Of a DNA stretch of 7,245 nucleotides, positions 1 through 5,805 are shown piece after piece. The position numbers and the translations under genes were made by a program. The stretch's first letter is position 1, and the number at the start of each line of letters is the position of its first letter. The notes under the pieces were generated by a model. It was not told where the DNA came from, made no database searches, and saw only the letters and a program-made list of their open reading frames with translations. The stretch comes from SOIA01 sp050116035 (GTDB taxonomy: Bacteria; Acidobacteriota; Aminicenantia; Aminicenantales; Aminicenantaceae), in the NCBI GenBank assembly GCA_050116035.1, contig JASFPJ010000160.1:1-7245 (forward strand), written 5' to 3'.

Positions 1-714
1 AGGCTTCAGGAAAAGAAAAACAAAAAATCCACAGTTGCCCGGAAGCTGGCAGCCATCCGTTCATTTCTTCAATTCTGCATGAAGAAGAAATGGGTGGAGG
101 ATAATCCGGCTAAGGTCGTGGCCACTCCCAAGCAGGAGAAACATGTGCCGTCTTTTCTTTCCGAAGATGAGATGAAAGAATTCCTGGACATGCCTGATTC
201 GCGACAGCCTCTGGATCTAAGGGATAAGTGCGTGTTGGAGCTTCTGTATGCCACCGGGATCAGAGTGAGTGAGTTGGTCGGGATCAACCTGGAGGATGTG
301 GATTTCACGGAAAGACTGATTCGCATCAGAGGTAAAGGAAAAAAGGAGAGGCTGGTTCCCTTCGGGAAAAAGGCGGAGGACAGCCTGTCTACTTACATCC
401 GGGCCAGAGTTGAGCTCAATAAAGGCAAGGTGGATGTGGATGCCATGTTTTTAAATTATCGTGGGGAGAGACTCACAGCCCGTTCAGTGGAGAGGATCGT
501 GGACAAATACATCCGCATCACAGCGTTGCGCCGGAAAATCAGCCCTCACTCTCTTCGCCATTCTTTTGCCTCCCACCTTTTGAGCAGAGGGGCAGACCTG
601 AGAGTCATCCAGGAACTCCTGGGGCATGAAAGTCTGGCCACAACTCAGAAATACACCCACCTGGACTTGAGACAGCTCCTCAAAGTCTACAAAAAAAGCC
701 ACCCCCGCTCCTAG
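1..714 (+). CDS. xerC: Tyrosine recombinase XerC/XerD family, 5' truncated by window
   Basis: Site-specific tyrosine recombinase; by family it resolves chromosome dimers at a dif-like site as a XerC/XerD heterotetramer. The reading frame is open from base 1, so the gene begins upstream. 237 residues are visible, about 60 short of the usual ~300. The visible part starts in the N-terminal SAM-like core-binding domain (residues about 1-45), followed by the catalytic domain. The full catalytic set is present: Arg88 in ATGIRVSEL, Lys112 in GKGKKERLVP, His183 and Arg186 in SPHSLRHSF, His209 in LLGHES and nucleophile Tyr218 in TTQKYTHL. The C-terminal tail YKKSHPRS resembles XerC. An internal ATG at 79 is not the true start because homologous sequence continues upstream of it. 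The next genes are convergent, so no operon partner is visible. XerC rather than XerD or an integrase is my best guess, since the tail and lack of phage neighbours fit a housekeeping Xer. Confidence 0.9.
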   Translation, partial: RLQEKKNKKSTVARKLAAIRSFLQFCMKKKWVEDNPAKVVATPKQEKHVPSFLSEDEMKEFLDMPDSRQPLDLRDKCVLELLYATGIRVSELVGINLEDVDFTERLIRIRGKGKKERLVPFGKKAEDSLSTYIRARVELNKGKVDVDAMFLNYRGERLTARSVERIVDKYIRITALRRKISPHSLRHSFASHLLSRGADLRVIQELLGHESLATTQKYTHLDLRQLLKVYKKSHPRS

Positions 715-717
715 ATT

Positions 718-733
718 GGGCTCAGGCCTTAAA
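718..733 (+). repeat. Short GGG-CAG-CCTT repeat copy after xerC
   Basis: GGGCTCAGGCCTTAAA starts 4 bases after the recombinase stop, in its sense direction. It shares CAGGCCTT with the copy after the comEA-like gene and closely matches the copy at the rdgB stop. It can fold only into a 3-4 bp hairpin, so it is a poor terminator by itself. Assignment to a repeat family is by eye. Confidence 0.4.
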
Positions 734-757
734 AACTCCAGTAATTTTTTTGATTGA

Positions 758-1093
758 TTAAGCTCGTCGTTGTTTCTGGATATAATCATCCAGCTCTTCT
801 TTGACAAACAAATTTTCTCTTCCAATTTTATATGAAGGTATTTTTTTTTCCTGCACCCATCTTCTTATGGTAATCGGTGATTTGTTCAGGTATTCAGCTG
901 CGTCATTCACTCCCAGCCATGATTTAAAATCTCTCATGTATTCACTCACAAATAAAAGCTCTATACCTACAACCCTATCATTTTTATCAATATCTATGTT
1001 GCAGTAATCAGAGACGGGAATAGTTTTTTTTATTTTTTTGTTTGATATTTTTATATAACACGCATCTGCAGTTCTATCAAAAGTCACTCTCAT
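758..1093 (-). CDS. DUF2283 domain fused to excisionase-type helix-turn-helix; putative antitoxin/autorepressor
   Basis: 111 residues with two recognisable modules. Residues 1-48 match the DUF2283 pattern: start MRVTFDRTADACYIKIS, then NIDIDKNDRVVGIELL. Residues about 58-105 form a MerR/excisionase-like winged HTH: LGVNDAAEYLNKSPITIRRW with recognition-helix Arg77, Arg78 and Trp79, then the wing IPSYKIGRENLFV and a closing helix. The start is decided by a strong Shine-Dalgarno AAGGAGG (1101-1107 complement) 7 bases from the ATG. It lies 41 bases downstream of the DUF4258 gene on the same strand and is probably cotranscribed with it. DUF2283 genes are, from memory, often found beside DUF4258 genes. 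The HTH suggests that this partner binds DNA and represses its own operon, while the DUF2283 part may bind the DUF4258 protein. Those roles are inference; the function of DUF2283 is not established. The DNA is much richer in A+T than the flanking genes, suggesting horizontal acquisition. Confidence 0.85.
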   Translation of the reverse strand: MRVTFDRTADACYIKISNKKIKKTIPVSDYCNIDIDKNDRVVGIELLFVSEYMRDFKSWLGVNDAAEYLNKSPITIRRWVQEKKIPSYKIGRENLFVKEELDDYIQKQRRA

Positions 1094-1134
1094 TTTCTTG
1101 CCTCCTTAACTAATATATTTTTTCCAATTTATGG

Positions 1135-1362
1135 CTAATCTAATAACAGGACTGTTATTATGATTTTTCTTCTTGGGCTTTCTCTATAAACGACTCTAAT
1201 CTTTTTTCTTTTTATTGTTTTGACCAGGTTTTTTTCTCCTTTAGCTCCTGGGTAAGAATATTCTGGATCTTTTAATGCTTCTTCAATTTCTATTTCTGTG
1301 ATTCCTCTTTCTTTCATTCTTTCTTTTGCATGATTTGTCAATATATAATCTTTTTGTTCCAT
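1135..1362 (-). CDS. DUF4258 domain protein, RelE-like; putative toxin
   Basis: 75 residues, first gene of a two-gene minus-strand unit. The DUF4258 signature is clear: an N-terminal HAKERMKERGIT helix (His11, Arg15, Arg19-Gly20) followed by EIEIEEALKDPE. A basic beta region (KTIKRKKIRVVYRES, residues 49-62) and a hydrophobic final strand KIIITVLLLD complete it. This small alpha-beta layout resembles RelE/ParE/HigB-type proteins, many of which are mRNA interferases. The family itself is of unknown function, so toxin is inference. The ATG at 1360-1362 has no good Shine-Dalgarno, in contrast to the strong one of the next gene. A weakly translated toxin-like protein with a well translated partner fits a toxin-antitoxin pair. 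It has a near-consensus promoter and a dyad immediately upstream. Confidence 0.85.
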   Translation of the reverse strand: MEQKDYILTNHAKERMKERGITEIEIEEALKDPEYSYPGAKGEKNLVKTIKRKKIRVVYRESPRRKIIITVLLLD

Positions 1363-1364
1363 TG

Positions 1365-1396
1365 GGAATCATATTATATCATATATAATCAATTCC
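1365..1396. promoter_or_regulatory. Imperfect dyad at start of the DUF4258 leader; candidate operator or leader hairpin
   Basis: The outer arms are GGAAT (1365-1369) and ATTCC (1392-1396). The inner arms are ATTATAT (1373-1379) and ATATAAT (1383-1389), separated by CAT. Both arm pairs are perfect inverted repeats, with a 3x2 mismatch between them. The dyad lies between the predicted start site (about 1396) and the ATG at 1362, so it would fill nearly the whole 5' leader. This is a classic place for an autoregulatory operator. As RNA it would form a weak, A-U rich hairpin just before the start codon. Which role applies is unknown. Confidence 0.5.
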
Positions 1397-1402
1397 TATC
1401 AT

Positions 1403-1431
1403 AATATAAAATAATTAATCACTCCTGTCAA
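1403..1431 (-). promoter_or_regulatory. Sigma-70 promoter for DUF4258 / DUF2283-HTH unit
   Basis: On the minus strand, a perfect TTGACA (1431 to 1426) is followed by 17 bases and then TATATT (1408 to 1403), a 5/6 match to TATAAT. The predicted start is near 1396, giving a leader of about 34 bases that consists almost wholly of the dyad at 1365-1396. The best alternative is the TGATATAAT extended -10 at 1381 to 1373, which lies inside the dyad. Confidence 0.65.
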
Positions 1432-1460
1432 ACATAAATTTGGTGGAGCATTTGGCTTCC

Positions 1461-1529
1461 ACGTTTCACAAAAGGAATAATTTATATTTGAAAAAGGGGC
1501 CTGCCCCCATTTTTGTTTTGTGGAAACGT
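1461..1529. repeat. Nested inverted repeat enclosing a GGGGGCAGGCCCC repeat copy
   Basis: The outer arms are ACGTTTCACAAAA (1461-1473) and TTTTGTGGAAACGT (1516-1529), complementary except for one extra G in the right arm. Inside lies GGGGC (1496-1500) against GCCCC (1503-1507), flanked by an A5 run and an ATTTTT run. On the minus strand the centre reads GGGGGCAGGCCCCTTTTT (1508 to 1491), a member of the short repeat family seen at gene ends in this window. It sits between two divergent genes, where a transcription terminator would not be expected. A small mobile or REP-like element is an alternative reading. Confidence 0.5.
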
Positions 1530-1565
1530 TTGTTGTCTGCTGGATACGGATGATGTAAACGGTTA

Positions 1566-1596
1566 TTGACTTTTCTTCTGGCTAACCATCTATAAA
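1566..1596 (+). promoter_or_regulatory. Possible sigma-70 promoter for comEA-like gene
   Basis: TTGACT (1566-1571, 5/6) and TATAAA (1591-1596, 5/6) are separated by 19 bases, longer than the usual 17. A start near 1603 would give a leader of about 70 bases before the ATG at 1675. Confidence 0.4.
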
Positions 1597-1674
1597 ATTC
1601 TGAAAATAATGAAGATGCGGCATTCACAGGTATGGCCCCGAAATTGCATAAGGGAAATGCGAAAGGAGGTTTTT

Positions 1675-1992
1675 ATGAAAAACTACATGCGTAAAAGTAT
1701 CGTTTTGGGTGTGATCTTCGGGCTTGTGTTCTTTCTCCTTCTCCCTTCTCAGGGCCAGGCAGTCCAGAAAACAAGCGAAAAGAAGATCAACATCAACACC
1801 GCATCTTTAACTGAGCTTCAGGAACTCCCGCGAATTGGAGAGAAAGTGGCCCAGCGAATCATTAACTTCAGGAAGGAAAACGGAAAGTTCAAAAAGATTG
1901 AAGAGATAATGAAGGTCCAGGGAATCGGAGAAAAGGTTTTTAAGCAGATCAAAGACAGGATAACAGTCGGGTCAACATCGAAGAAAAAATAA
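1675..1992 (+). CDS. comEA: Exported ComEA-like helix-hairpin-helix DNA-binding protein
   Basis: 105 residues. A signal peptide or N-terminal anchor covers residues 1-29 (basic MKNYMRK, hydrophobic IVLGVIFGLVFFLLL, possible cleavage after GQA at 27-29). It is followed by one ComEA-type domain, residues about 36-98. INTA at 40-43, then two helix-hairpin-helix motifs, LPRIGEKVAQRI (51-62) and VQGIGEKVFKQI (81-92), match the family that binds double-stranded DNA without sequence specificity. In competent bacteria ComEA captures incoming DNA in the periplasm or at the membrane. The start is set by AAAGGAGG (1662-1669) 5 bases before ATG 1675. An in-frame ATG at 1609 would put 22 charged residues before the signal peptide and has no ribosome site. 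No ComEC, ComF or pilus gene is near, so a role in natural uptake is unproven and a more general exported DNA-binding role is possible. Confidence 0.85.
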   Translation: MKNYMRKSIVLGVIFGLVFFLLLPSQGQAVQKTSEKKININTASLTELQELPRIGEKVAQRIINFRKENGKFKKIEEIMKVQGIGEKVFKQIKDRITVGSTSKKK

Positions 1993-2003
1993 GGTTATTT
2001 TCC

Positions 2004-2019
2004 AGGGCAGGCCTTTATT
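2004..2019 (+). repeat. Short GGG-CAG-CCTT repeat copy after comEA-like gene
   Basis: AGGGCAGGCCTTTATT begins 12 bases after the stop codon, in the gene's sense direction. GGGCAGGCC is identical to the core in the nested element at 1491-1508. The T-rich end is reminiscent of a terminator, but the possible stem is only about 3 bp. Confidence 0.4.
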
Positions 2020-2131
2020 GTGAGGACATTTTGAAATCATTAAAACAGCGTCTAATTCTGCTTTTGCTCCTTGTGAGCGATACAGGCATAGATGATTTTT
2101 AAAAAAACAGCTGAGACAGGAATGAATGAAT

Positions 2132-2149
2132 CCTTAAAGGTCTGACCCC
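2132..2149 (-). repeat. Short GGGGTCAGACC repeat copy overlapping rdgB stop codon
   Basis: On the minus strand GGGGTCAGACCTTTAAGG contains the TAA stop of rdgB and encodes part of its last four residues (G-S-D-L). It can form GGT/ACC around CAG. It matches the copy after xerC (718-733) at most positions. Confidence 0.45.
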
Positions 2150-2745
2150 AGATAACTCAGAAGAAATTCTTTGAGTTTTTTGAGAGCGCGGCCTCTGTGG
2201 CTGACCTTGTTTTTCTCTTCTGGCAAGAGCTCGGCAAAGGTTTTTTTCAATGGCGGATAGCAAAAGAGAGGGTCATATCCAAATCCATGGGACCCTTTTT
2301 CTCTAAGAGTGATCATGCCATCCACAGACTCCCTGATCTCTTTTATGACCTCTCCTCTTTTTGAAAGGACCATGCAGGAGACGAATCGAGCGTTTCTCTT
2401 CTCGGATGGCACTCCTTTCATCCGTTCCAAGACCTTCTGGTTGTTCTTTTGATCAGTGGCCCGCTCTCCTGAATACCGGGCCGATAGAACACCCGGTTCC
2501 CCTCTGAGCGCCTCGATTTCGAGTCCGGAGTCCTCAGCCAATGTGAGGCCCTCCCAGTTCGTGCAGTAGAAGAGACTCTTTCCTCTGGCATTGTCGTCGA
2601 ATGTTCGGCCCGTTTCAGCGAAGGGTTTGAGTTGATCCAGCTCTTTGAGGGAATGGATCTCTATCGGAAGGTCTTTGAGGTAGCTCTTGATCTCTCTGGC
2701 TTTTCCCTGGTTTGTGGTGGCTAAAAGAAGCTGTTCTTTACTCAA
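2134..2745 (-). CDS. rdgB: XTP/dITP diphosphatase (RdgB/HAM1 family)
   Basis: 203 residues. Cytosolic house-cleaning enzyme that hydrolyses dITP, XTP and ITP to the monophosphate and pyrophosphate, keeping deaminated purines out of DNA and RNA. All family motifs are present: ATTNQGKAREI (9-19) for nucleotide phosphates, FDDNARGKS (49-57), LAEDSGLEIEAL (69-80) with general-base Asp72, PGVLSARYSG (84-93), GFGYDPLF (154-161) and SHRGRALKKL (182-191). The start is TTG at 2745 to 2743. It overlaps the mgtC-like stop in TTGAGTAA, so the two genes share 8 bases and are likely translationally coupled. Only a weak purine-rich ribosome site precedes it. The last residues SYLGSDL lie beyond the usual end of the family, and the stop codon lies within a short repeat. 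The length is otherwise normal (about 195-205). Confidence 0.95.
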   Translation of the reverse strand: MSKEQLLLATTNQGKAREIKSYLKDLPIEIHSLKELDQLKPFAETGRTFDDNARGKSLFYCTNWEGLTLAEDSGLEIEALRGEPGVLSARYSGERATDQKNNQKVLERMKGVPSEKRNARFVSCMVLSKRGEVIKEIRESVDGMITLREKGSHGFGYDPLFCYPPLKKTFAELLPEEKNKVSHRGRALKKLKEFLLSYLGSDL

Positions 2746-3385
2746 TCTTTATCTCTAAGATTTCAGCCAGGTTGAGAAGGCTCTGGTTGAATCTCTTTTC
2801 TTTTTCTTCTGTCGCATGGAAAGACAAGTCAACAATGGCAGACTGCCCCTCTTTTTTGAGGCGGAGCTCGTCGAATTTAAAGCCATTATGAAGCGCCAAC
2901 TTTTTGATGTTGATAAGGAGGTCTTTGGAATACTTGGCCTGGAGGTGGTACACGTACATCGATCTTTTTAGATAATGATCTTCAATATACCGGAAGATAA
3001 CCAGCGTCAGTATGATTATCGCAGTGAAGATGACGGCCACAAGATAATACCCGGCGCCGATCACGAGACCGAGTCCGGCCATGGCCCAGAGAGTGGCAGC
3101 AGTGGTGAGCCCGACGATGCTTCCTCGGGCTTGGATGATCGTGCCGGCCCCGATAAATCCTATGCCTGTGATCACTCCTGCCGCGATTCGTGTCAGGTCA
3201 GTTCCACCTTCCCCATTTCCACTGAGAATCAGCCCTGAAAGGATCATCATCATGGCTGATCCCACACAGATAAGAATATTTGTCCGGAACCCGGCTGGCT
3301 TCTGGCTGGTCTCTCGCTCCAGGCCGACAAGGCCACCCAGAGCGACGGCCAGCACGAGTTTTAATAATATTTCGATAAGATTCAT
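2738..3385 (-). CDS. MgtC/SapB family inner-membrane protein
   Basis: 215 residues. The N-terminal membrane domain carries the MgtC signatures: LGGLVGLERE (16-25), PAGFRTNILICVGSA (30-44), RIAAGVITGIGFIGAGTII (66-84) and GLTTAATLW (92-100). About five hydrophobic segments lie between residues 4 and 132. A cytosolic ACT-like C-terminal part (about 141-215) follows. MgtC proteins help survival in low magnesium or in hosts, and some regulate the F1Fo ATP synthase; many environmental homologues such as this one are uncharacterised. The start ATG (3385 to 3383) has AGAGGG (3397 to 3392 on the minus strand) 6 bases upstream. The gene overlaps rdgB by 8 bases and is probably first in a two-gene unit. 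I found no convincing promoter or Mg-sensing leader in the 196 bases upstream. The symbol is left empty because family membership does not make it the virulence gene mgtC. Confidence 0.9.
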   Translation of the reverse strand: MNLIEILLKLVLAVALGGLVGLERETSQKPAGFRTNILICVGSAMMMILSGLILSGNGEGGTDLTRIAAGVITGIGFIGAGTIIQARGSIVGLTTAATLWAMAGLGLVIGAGYYLVAVIFTAIIILTLVIFRYIEDHYLKRSMYVYHLQAKYSKDLLINIKKLALHNGFKFDELRLKKEGQSAIVDLSFHATEEKEKRFNQSLLNLAEILEIKIE

Positions 3386-3528
3386 TTCATTCCCTCTCTG
3401 TTGGTTTCGCAGCTAATGTATCATAATCAAAAATCAGAAGACAAGAGTTACCCATGCTTGGTTTATAGGTCTTCTTGGCCTTCTCGTCTGCGGAGTCAAG
3501 AAAAAGCAGGGAGATAAGTTGATTAGAG

Positions 3529-3547
3529 AAATAAGGAAACTGACACC
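3529..3547 (-). repeat. Short GGTGTCAG...CCTT repeat copy after the S9 peptidase gene
   Basis: On the minus strand GGTGTCAGTTTCCTTATTT begins 34 bases after the peptidase stop, in its sense direction. It shares GGnGnCAG and a CCTTnTTT end with the other copies. It is the most divergent member listed. The remainder of 3386-3581 shows only an AG-dinucleotide run (3550-3560) and no clear promoter. Confidence 0.3.
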
Positions 3548-3581
3548 AATAGAGAGAGAGATTTCTTGTTCTGGATCCGTA

Positions 3582-5777
3582 TCAGCGGTTGAGGAAGTGC
3601 TTGAACCAGAAATCCACAGACATTCGGGTGGAATGCTCTCTCTTCTTTCCTCCGAAGCCGTGTCTCTGGTTGGGATAAGGCATAAACTCGAATTTTTTAC
3701 CTAAGTTTATAAGTTTATCGATCAGCTGCATGGTGTTCTGCATGTGGACGTTATCATCCATGGTCCCATGAGTAAGAAAAAGGACTCCTTTGTATTTATC
3801 CGCGTGGGTCAGCGCTGACCCGAATTTGTACCCCTCCGGATTATCTATGGGTCTATCCATGTAGCGTTCCGTGTAGACTGTGTCATAGAGCTCCCAGCGG
3901 GTGACCGATGAGCTGGCCCATCCATGGGTGAAATAATCCGCTCCGTAGGTCAACGCCATGCAGGTGGTGTAGCCGCCGTAGCTTCCTCCGGTGATCCCGA
4001 TTTTTGTCTCATCGATAAAGGGCTTCTTCCGTAGCCATTTCACGGCTTCAATCAGGTCATGCATCTCCCATTTACCCAGGTTGCGGTGCATGAGAGACAT
4101 TCCTTTTTTTCCGAAATGACCGGAACAGCGGTGGTCGACGCTGAAGATGATGATTCCTTCTTGCGCGAAGTAAAAATAGGAGAGAGACGGATAGGAATTC
4201 GAAACTGTCCCCCCGCCTGGTCCTCCGTATATTCTGAAGAGAACAGGGTATTTTTTTGTCTTATCAAAGTCAGGCGGGAGTATCCAGTACGCTGGAAGGG
4301 TCCATCCATCCTCTGTGGGGATGGACAGCAGCTCTTTTTTTCCAAGAGCATATTCTTCCAAGAGGGAGGTTCGACTGTCCCCTAATTCCCGAACGAGAGT
4401 TCCATCAGTCCGGTAAAGGTTTTGTTTGGATGGAGTCATGATGTTGGAGAAAGAATCGATGAAATAGCTTCCTCCGAGGGAGACACGCGCGTAGTGGGAA
4501 CCCGGGTCTTTGGTCAGACGTTTGAGTCCTGATCCGTCGAGGTTTACCTGAAAAAGATGTCTCTCGGTCGTTTCCCCTTTGTTTGCAGAAAAAAAGATTC
4601 TTCTGTTTTTTTCATCCACAAGATAAATACTCTGAACAGACCATTGGCCTTCAGTCAATCTCTTCTTTAAATTCCCCTCCAGGTCATAACAGTAAAGGTG
4701 GTTCCAGCCGTCGACATTGCTCCGGACCAGGAATCCACTCCCATCCTTGAAGAAATACAGGTCTTCGAAGAATTCCACCCAGGAGGGCTGCTTTTCGTCG
4801 AATATTTCTTCTTTCTTGCCTGTCTTCAGGTCGACCGTGTAGATCTTGATGTGGTTCTGGTCGCGGTTCATCCACTGGAAGGTGAGTTTCGAGCTGTCCA
4901 CGAACCAGAAGGGCCAGGCCACATAGTGGTCAGCGTTTTCATCGATATCCGCCCAGACGATTTTTCCCTCCTTGACTTTCACTACACCCAGTTTGACTTT
5001 CGGGTTGGGGTCTCCAGCTTTGGGGTATCTTTCCCTTTCCAGCTCGCCGTGGGCTCCCCTGGCCCGGAAAATCGGGAAAATGGGGACAGGGCTGTCGTCA
5101 AAACGGAGGAAGGCCAGCATGGTGCTGTCAGGAGACCACCAGAAAGCCGCGTACCGGGAGCGTCTTCCGAGGATTTCCTCATAGTACACCCAGGAAGCCC
5201 AGCCGTTGTATATCGTGTCCGACCCGTCTGTTGTGAGCTGATATTCCAGCCCACTCTCCACATCCAGAGCATAAAGGTTATGGTTCCGTGTGTAAGCGAT
5301 AAATTTCCCGTTCGGTGAGAAACGAGGATTCCTCTCCGGGTCCGGGGTGGAGGTGAGGCGTTTGAATTGGCCAGTCCGCACCGAGTAATGATAGAGGTCA
5401 TTCCTGGAAAAATAGAGCAGGCTGCTGTAATCAGGTGTGTTGGCCGTGTGCCTCATCGCCTGGATGCCCATAGGGAGATTCTTCTGGATTTCTCCGTAAT
5501 CGAGAAAAAGAGTCTTTTTGCCTTTTCTGGCGTTCACTCTGTAGAATTTTGTCTGTTTTGTTTTTTCATCCCTTTCAGAGAGAAGATAATGTTCGTCATC
5601 CAGCCAGGTGCGGATAGAAGGCATTGACTGGAAGAGACGGGGCTCGGCCCGCTGGTAGACCTGTTCATAAGTCAATTTCTTTACGCTCTTCTCCTGGGAC
5701 CAGACAGGTCCGATCGAACTCAAGAAAAAGAGGACTATGAGTCCGGAAATAAAGTAATGTTTTTTGTTCTTGATCAT
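3582..5777 (-). CDS. Exported dipeptidyl-peptidase IV-like serine peptidase (S9B)
   Basis: 731 residues. Predicted to remove N-terminal dipeptides, preferentially X-Pro, from peptides in the periplasm or outside the cell. A signal peptide covers residues 1-27 (basic MIKNKK, hydrophobic ISGLIVLFFLSSIG, cleavage near VWS-QE). The DPP IV N-terminal beta-propeller spans about 100-470. It includes SWVYYEE, with Glu200-Glu201 aligning with the double-Glu pair that binds the substrate amino terminus in DPP IV, and YPKAGDPNPKVKLGVV. The alpha/beta-hydrolase domain spans about 490-731, with YGGPGG (517-522), nucleophile Ser599 in GGSYGGY, Asp674 in HGTMDDNVH and His706 in NQRHGF. The Asp-to-His spacing of 32 equals that of human DPP IV. 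AGGAGG (5791 to 5786) lies 8 bases before the ATG. It has its own promoter and is divergent from the porin gene. Its length fits the family (700-770). Specificity other than Pro at position 2 is possible. Confidence 0.93.
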   Translation of the reverse strand: MIKNKKHYFISGLIVLFFLSSIGPVWSQEKSVKKLTYEQVYQRAEPRLFQSMPSIRTWLDDEHYLLSERDEKTKQTKFYRVNARKGKKTLFLDYGEIQKNLPMGIQAMRHTANTPDYSSLLYFSRNDLYHYSVRTGQFKRLTSTPDPERNPRFSPNGKFIAYTRNHNLYALDVESGLEYQLTTDGSDTIYNGWASWVYYEEILGRRSRYAAFWWSPDSTMLAFLRFDDSPVPIFPIFRARGAHGELERERYPKAGDPNPKVKLGVVKVKEGKIVWADIDENADHYVAWPFWFVDSSKLTFQWMNRDQNHIKIYTVDLKTGKKEEIFDEKQPSWVEFFEDLYFFKDGSGFLVRSNVDGWNHLYCYDLEGNLKKRLTEGQWSVQSIYLVDEKNRRIFFSANKGETTERHLFQVNLDGSGLKRLTKDPGSHYARVSLGGSYFIDSFSNIMTPSKQNLYRTDGTLVRELGDSRTSLLEEYALGKKELLSIPTEDGWTLPAYWILPPDFDKTKKYPVLFRIYGGPGGGTVSNSYPSLSYFYFAQEGIIIFSVDHRCSGHFGKKGMSLMHRNLGKWEMHDLIEAVKWLRKKPFIDETKIGITGGSYGGYTTCMALTYGADYFTHGWASSSVTRWELYDTVYTERYMDRPIDNPEGYKFGSALTHADKYKGVLFLTHGTMDDNVHMQNTMQLIDKLINLGKKFEFMPYPNQRHGFGGKKREHSTRMSVDFWFKHFLNR

Positions 5778-5805
5778 TTATTTTTCCTCCTAAAAAATAT
5801 AAGAA

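Larger units (their letters stand above)
1363..1674. other. Gene-free divergent intergenic region
   Basis: 312 bases between the DUF4258 gene (leftward) and the comEA-like gene (rightward). It contains, left to right, an AT-rich dyad with phased ATCA steps (1365-1424), the minus-strand promoter (1403-1431), a nested inverted repeat (1461-1529), the plus-strand promoter (1566-1596) and the Shine-Dalgarno of the comEA-like gene (1662-1669). I see no additional convincing ORF or structured RNA. Confidence 0.6.

Noticed and set aside
1..1362. Integrative element formed by the recombinase and the DUF4258 cassette
   Set aside because: The recombinase looks like a housekeeping Xer. No tRNA, att repeat or other element genes are visible, and the two units are convergent.
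1373..1381. Extended -10 TGATATAAT on the minus strand giving a nearly leaderless DUF4258 mRNA
   Set aside because: No -35 partner, and the TTGACA-17-TATATT promoter just upstream is far stronger. The hexamer is explained as part of the dyad.
1609..1674. In-frame ATG giving a 127-residue comEA-like protein
   Set aside because: It adds 22 residues before an evident signal peptide and has no ribosome site, while ATG 1675 follows AAAGGAGG at ideal spacing.
1993..2133. Rho-independent terminators for comEA-like and rdgB
   Set aside because: T runs exist, but the possible stems are 3-4 bp and not convincing beyond the short repeats already listed.
3386..3480. Promoter or magnesium riboswitch upstream of the mgtC-like gene
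   Set aside because: TATGAT and TTGTCT occur at wrong spacing (13), and no leader hairpins resembling known Mg sensors were found.
3550..3560. AG dinucleotide run downstream of the S9 gene
   Set aside because: About five units only, with no sign of a functional or phase-variable role.
5082..5092. GGGGACAGGGC match to the repeat motif inside the S9 gene
   Set aside because: It encodes the Pro-Val-Pro region aligned with DPP IV. Similar chance matches at 4204-4212 and 4376-4383 are also coding, showing that the bare GGGGACAG core has a coding background.
4698..5318. 206-residue plus-strand open frame opposite the S9 peptidase
   Set aside because: It lies wholly antisense to a strongly conserved gene, has no recognisable domain, and is a shadow frame.
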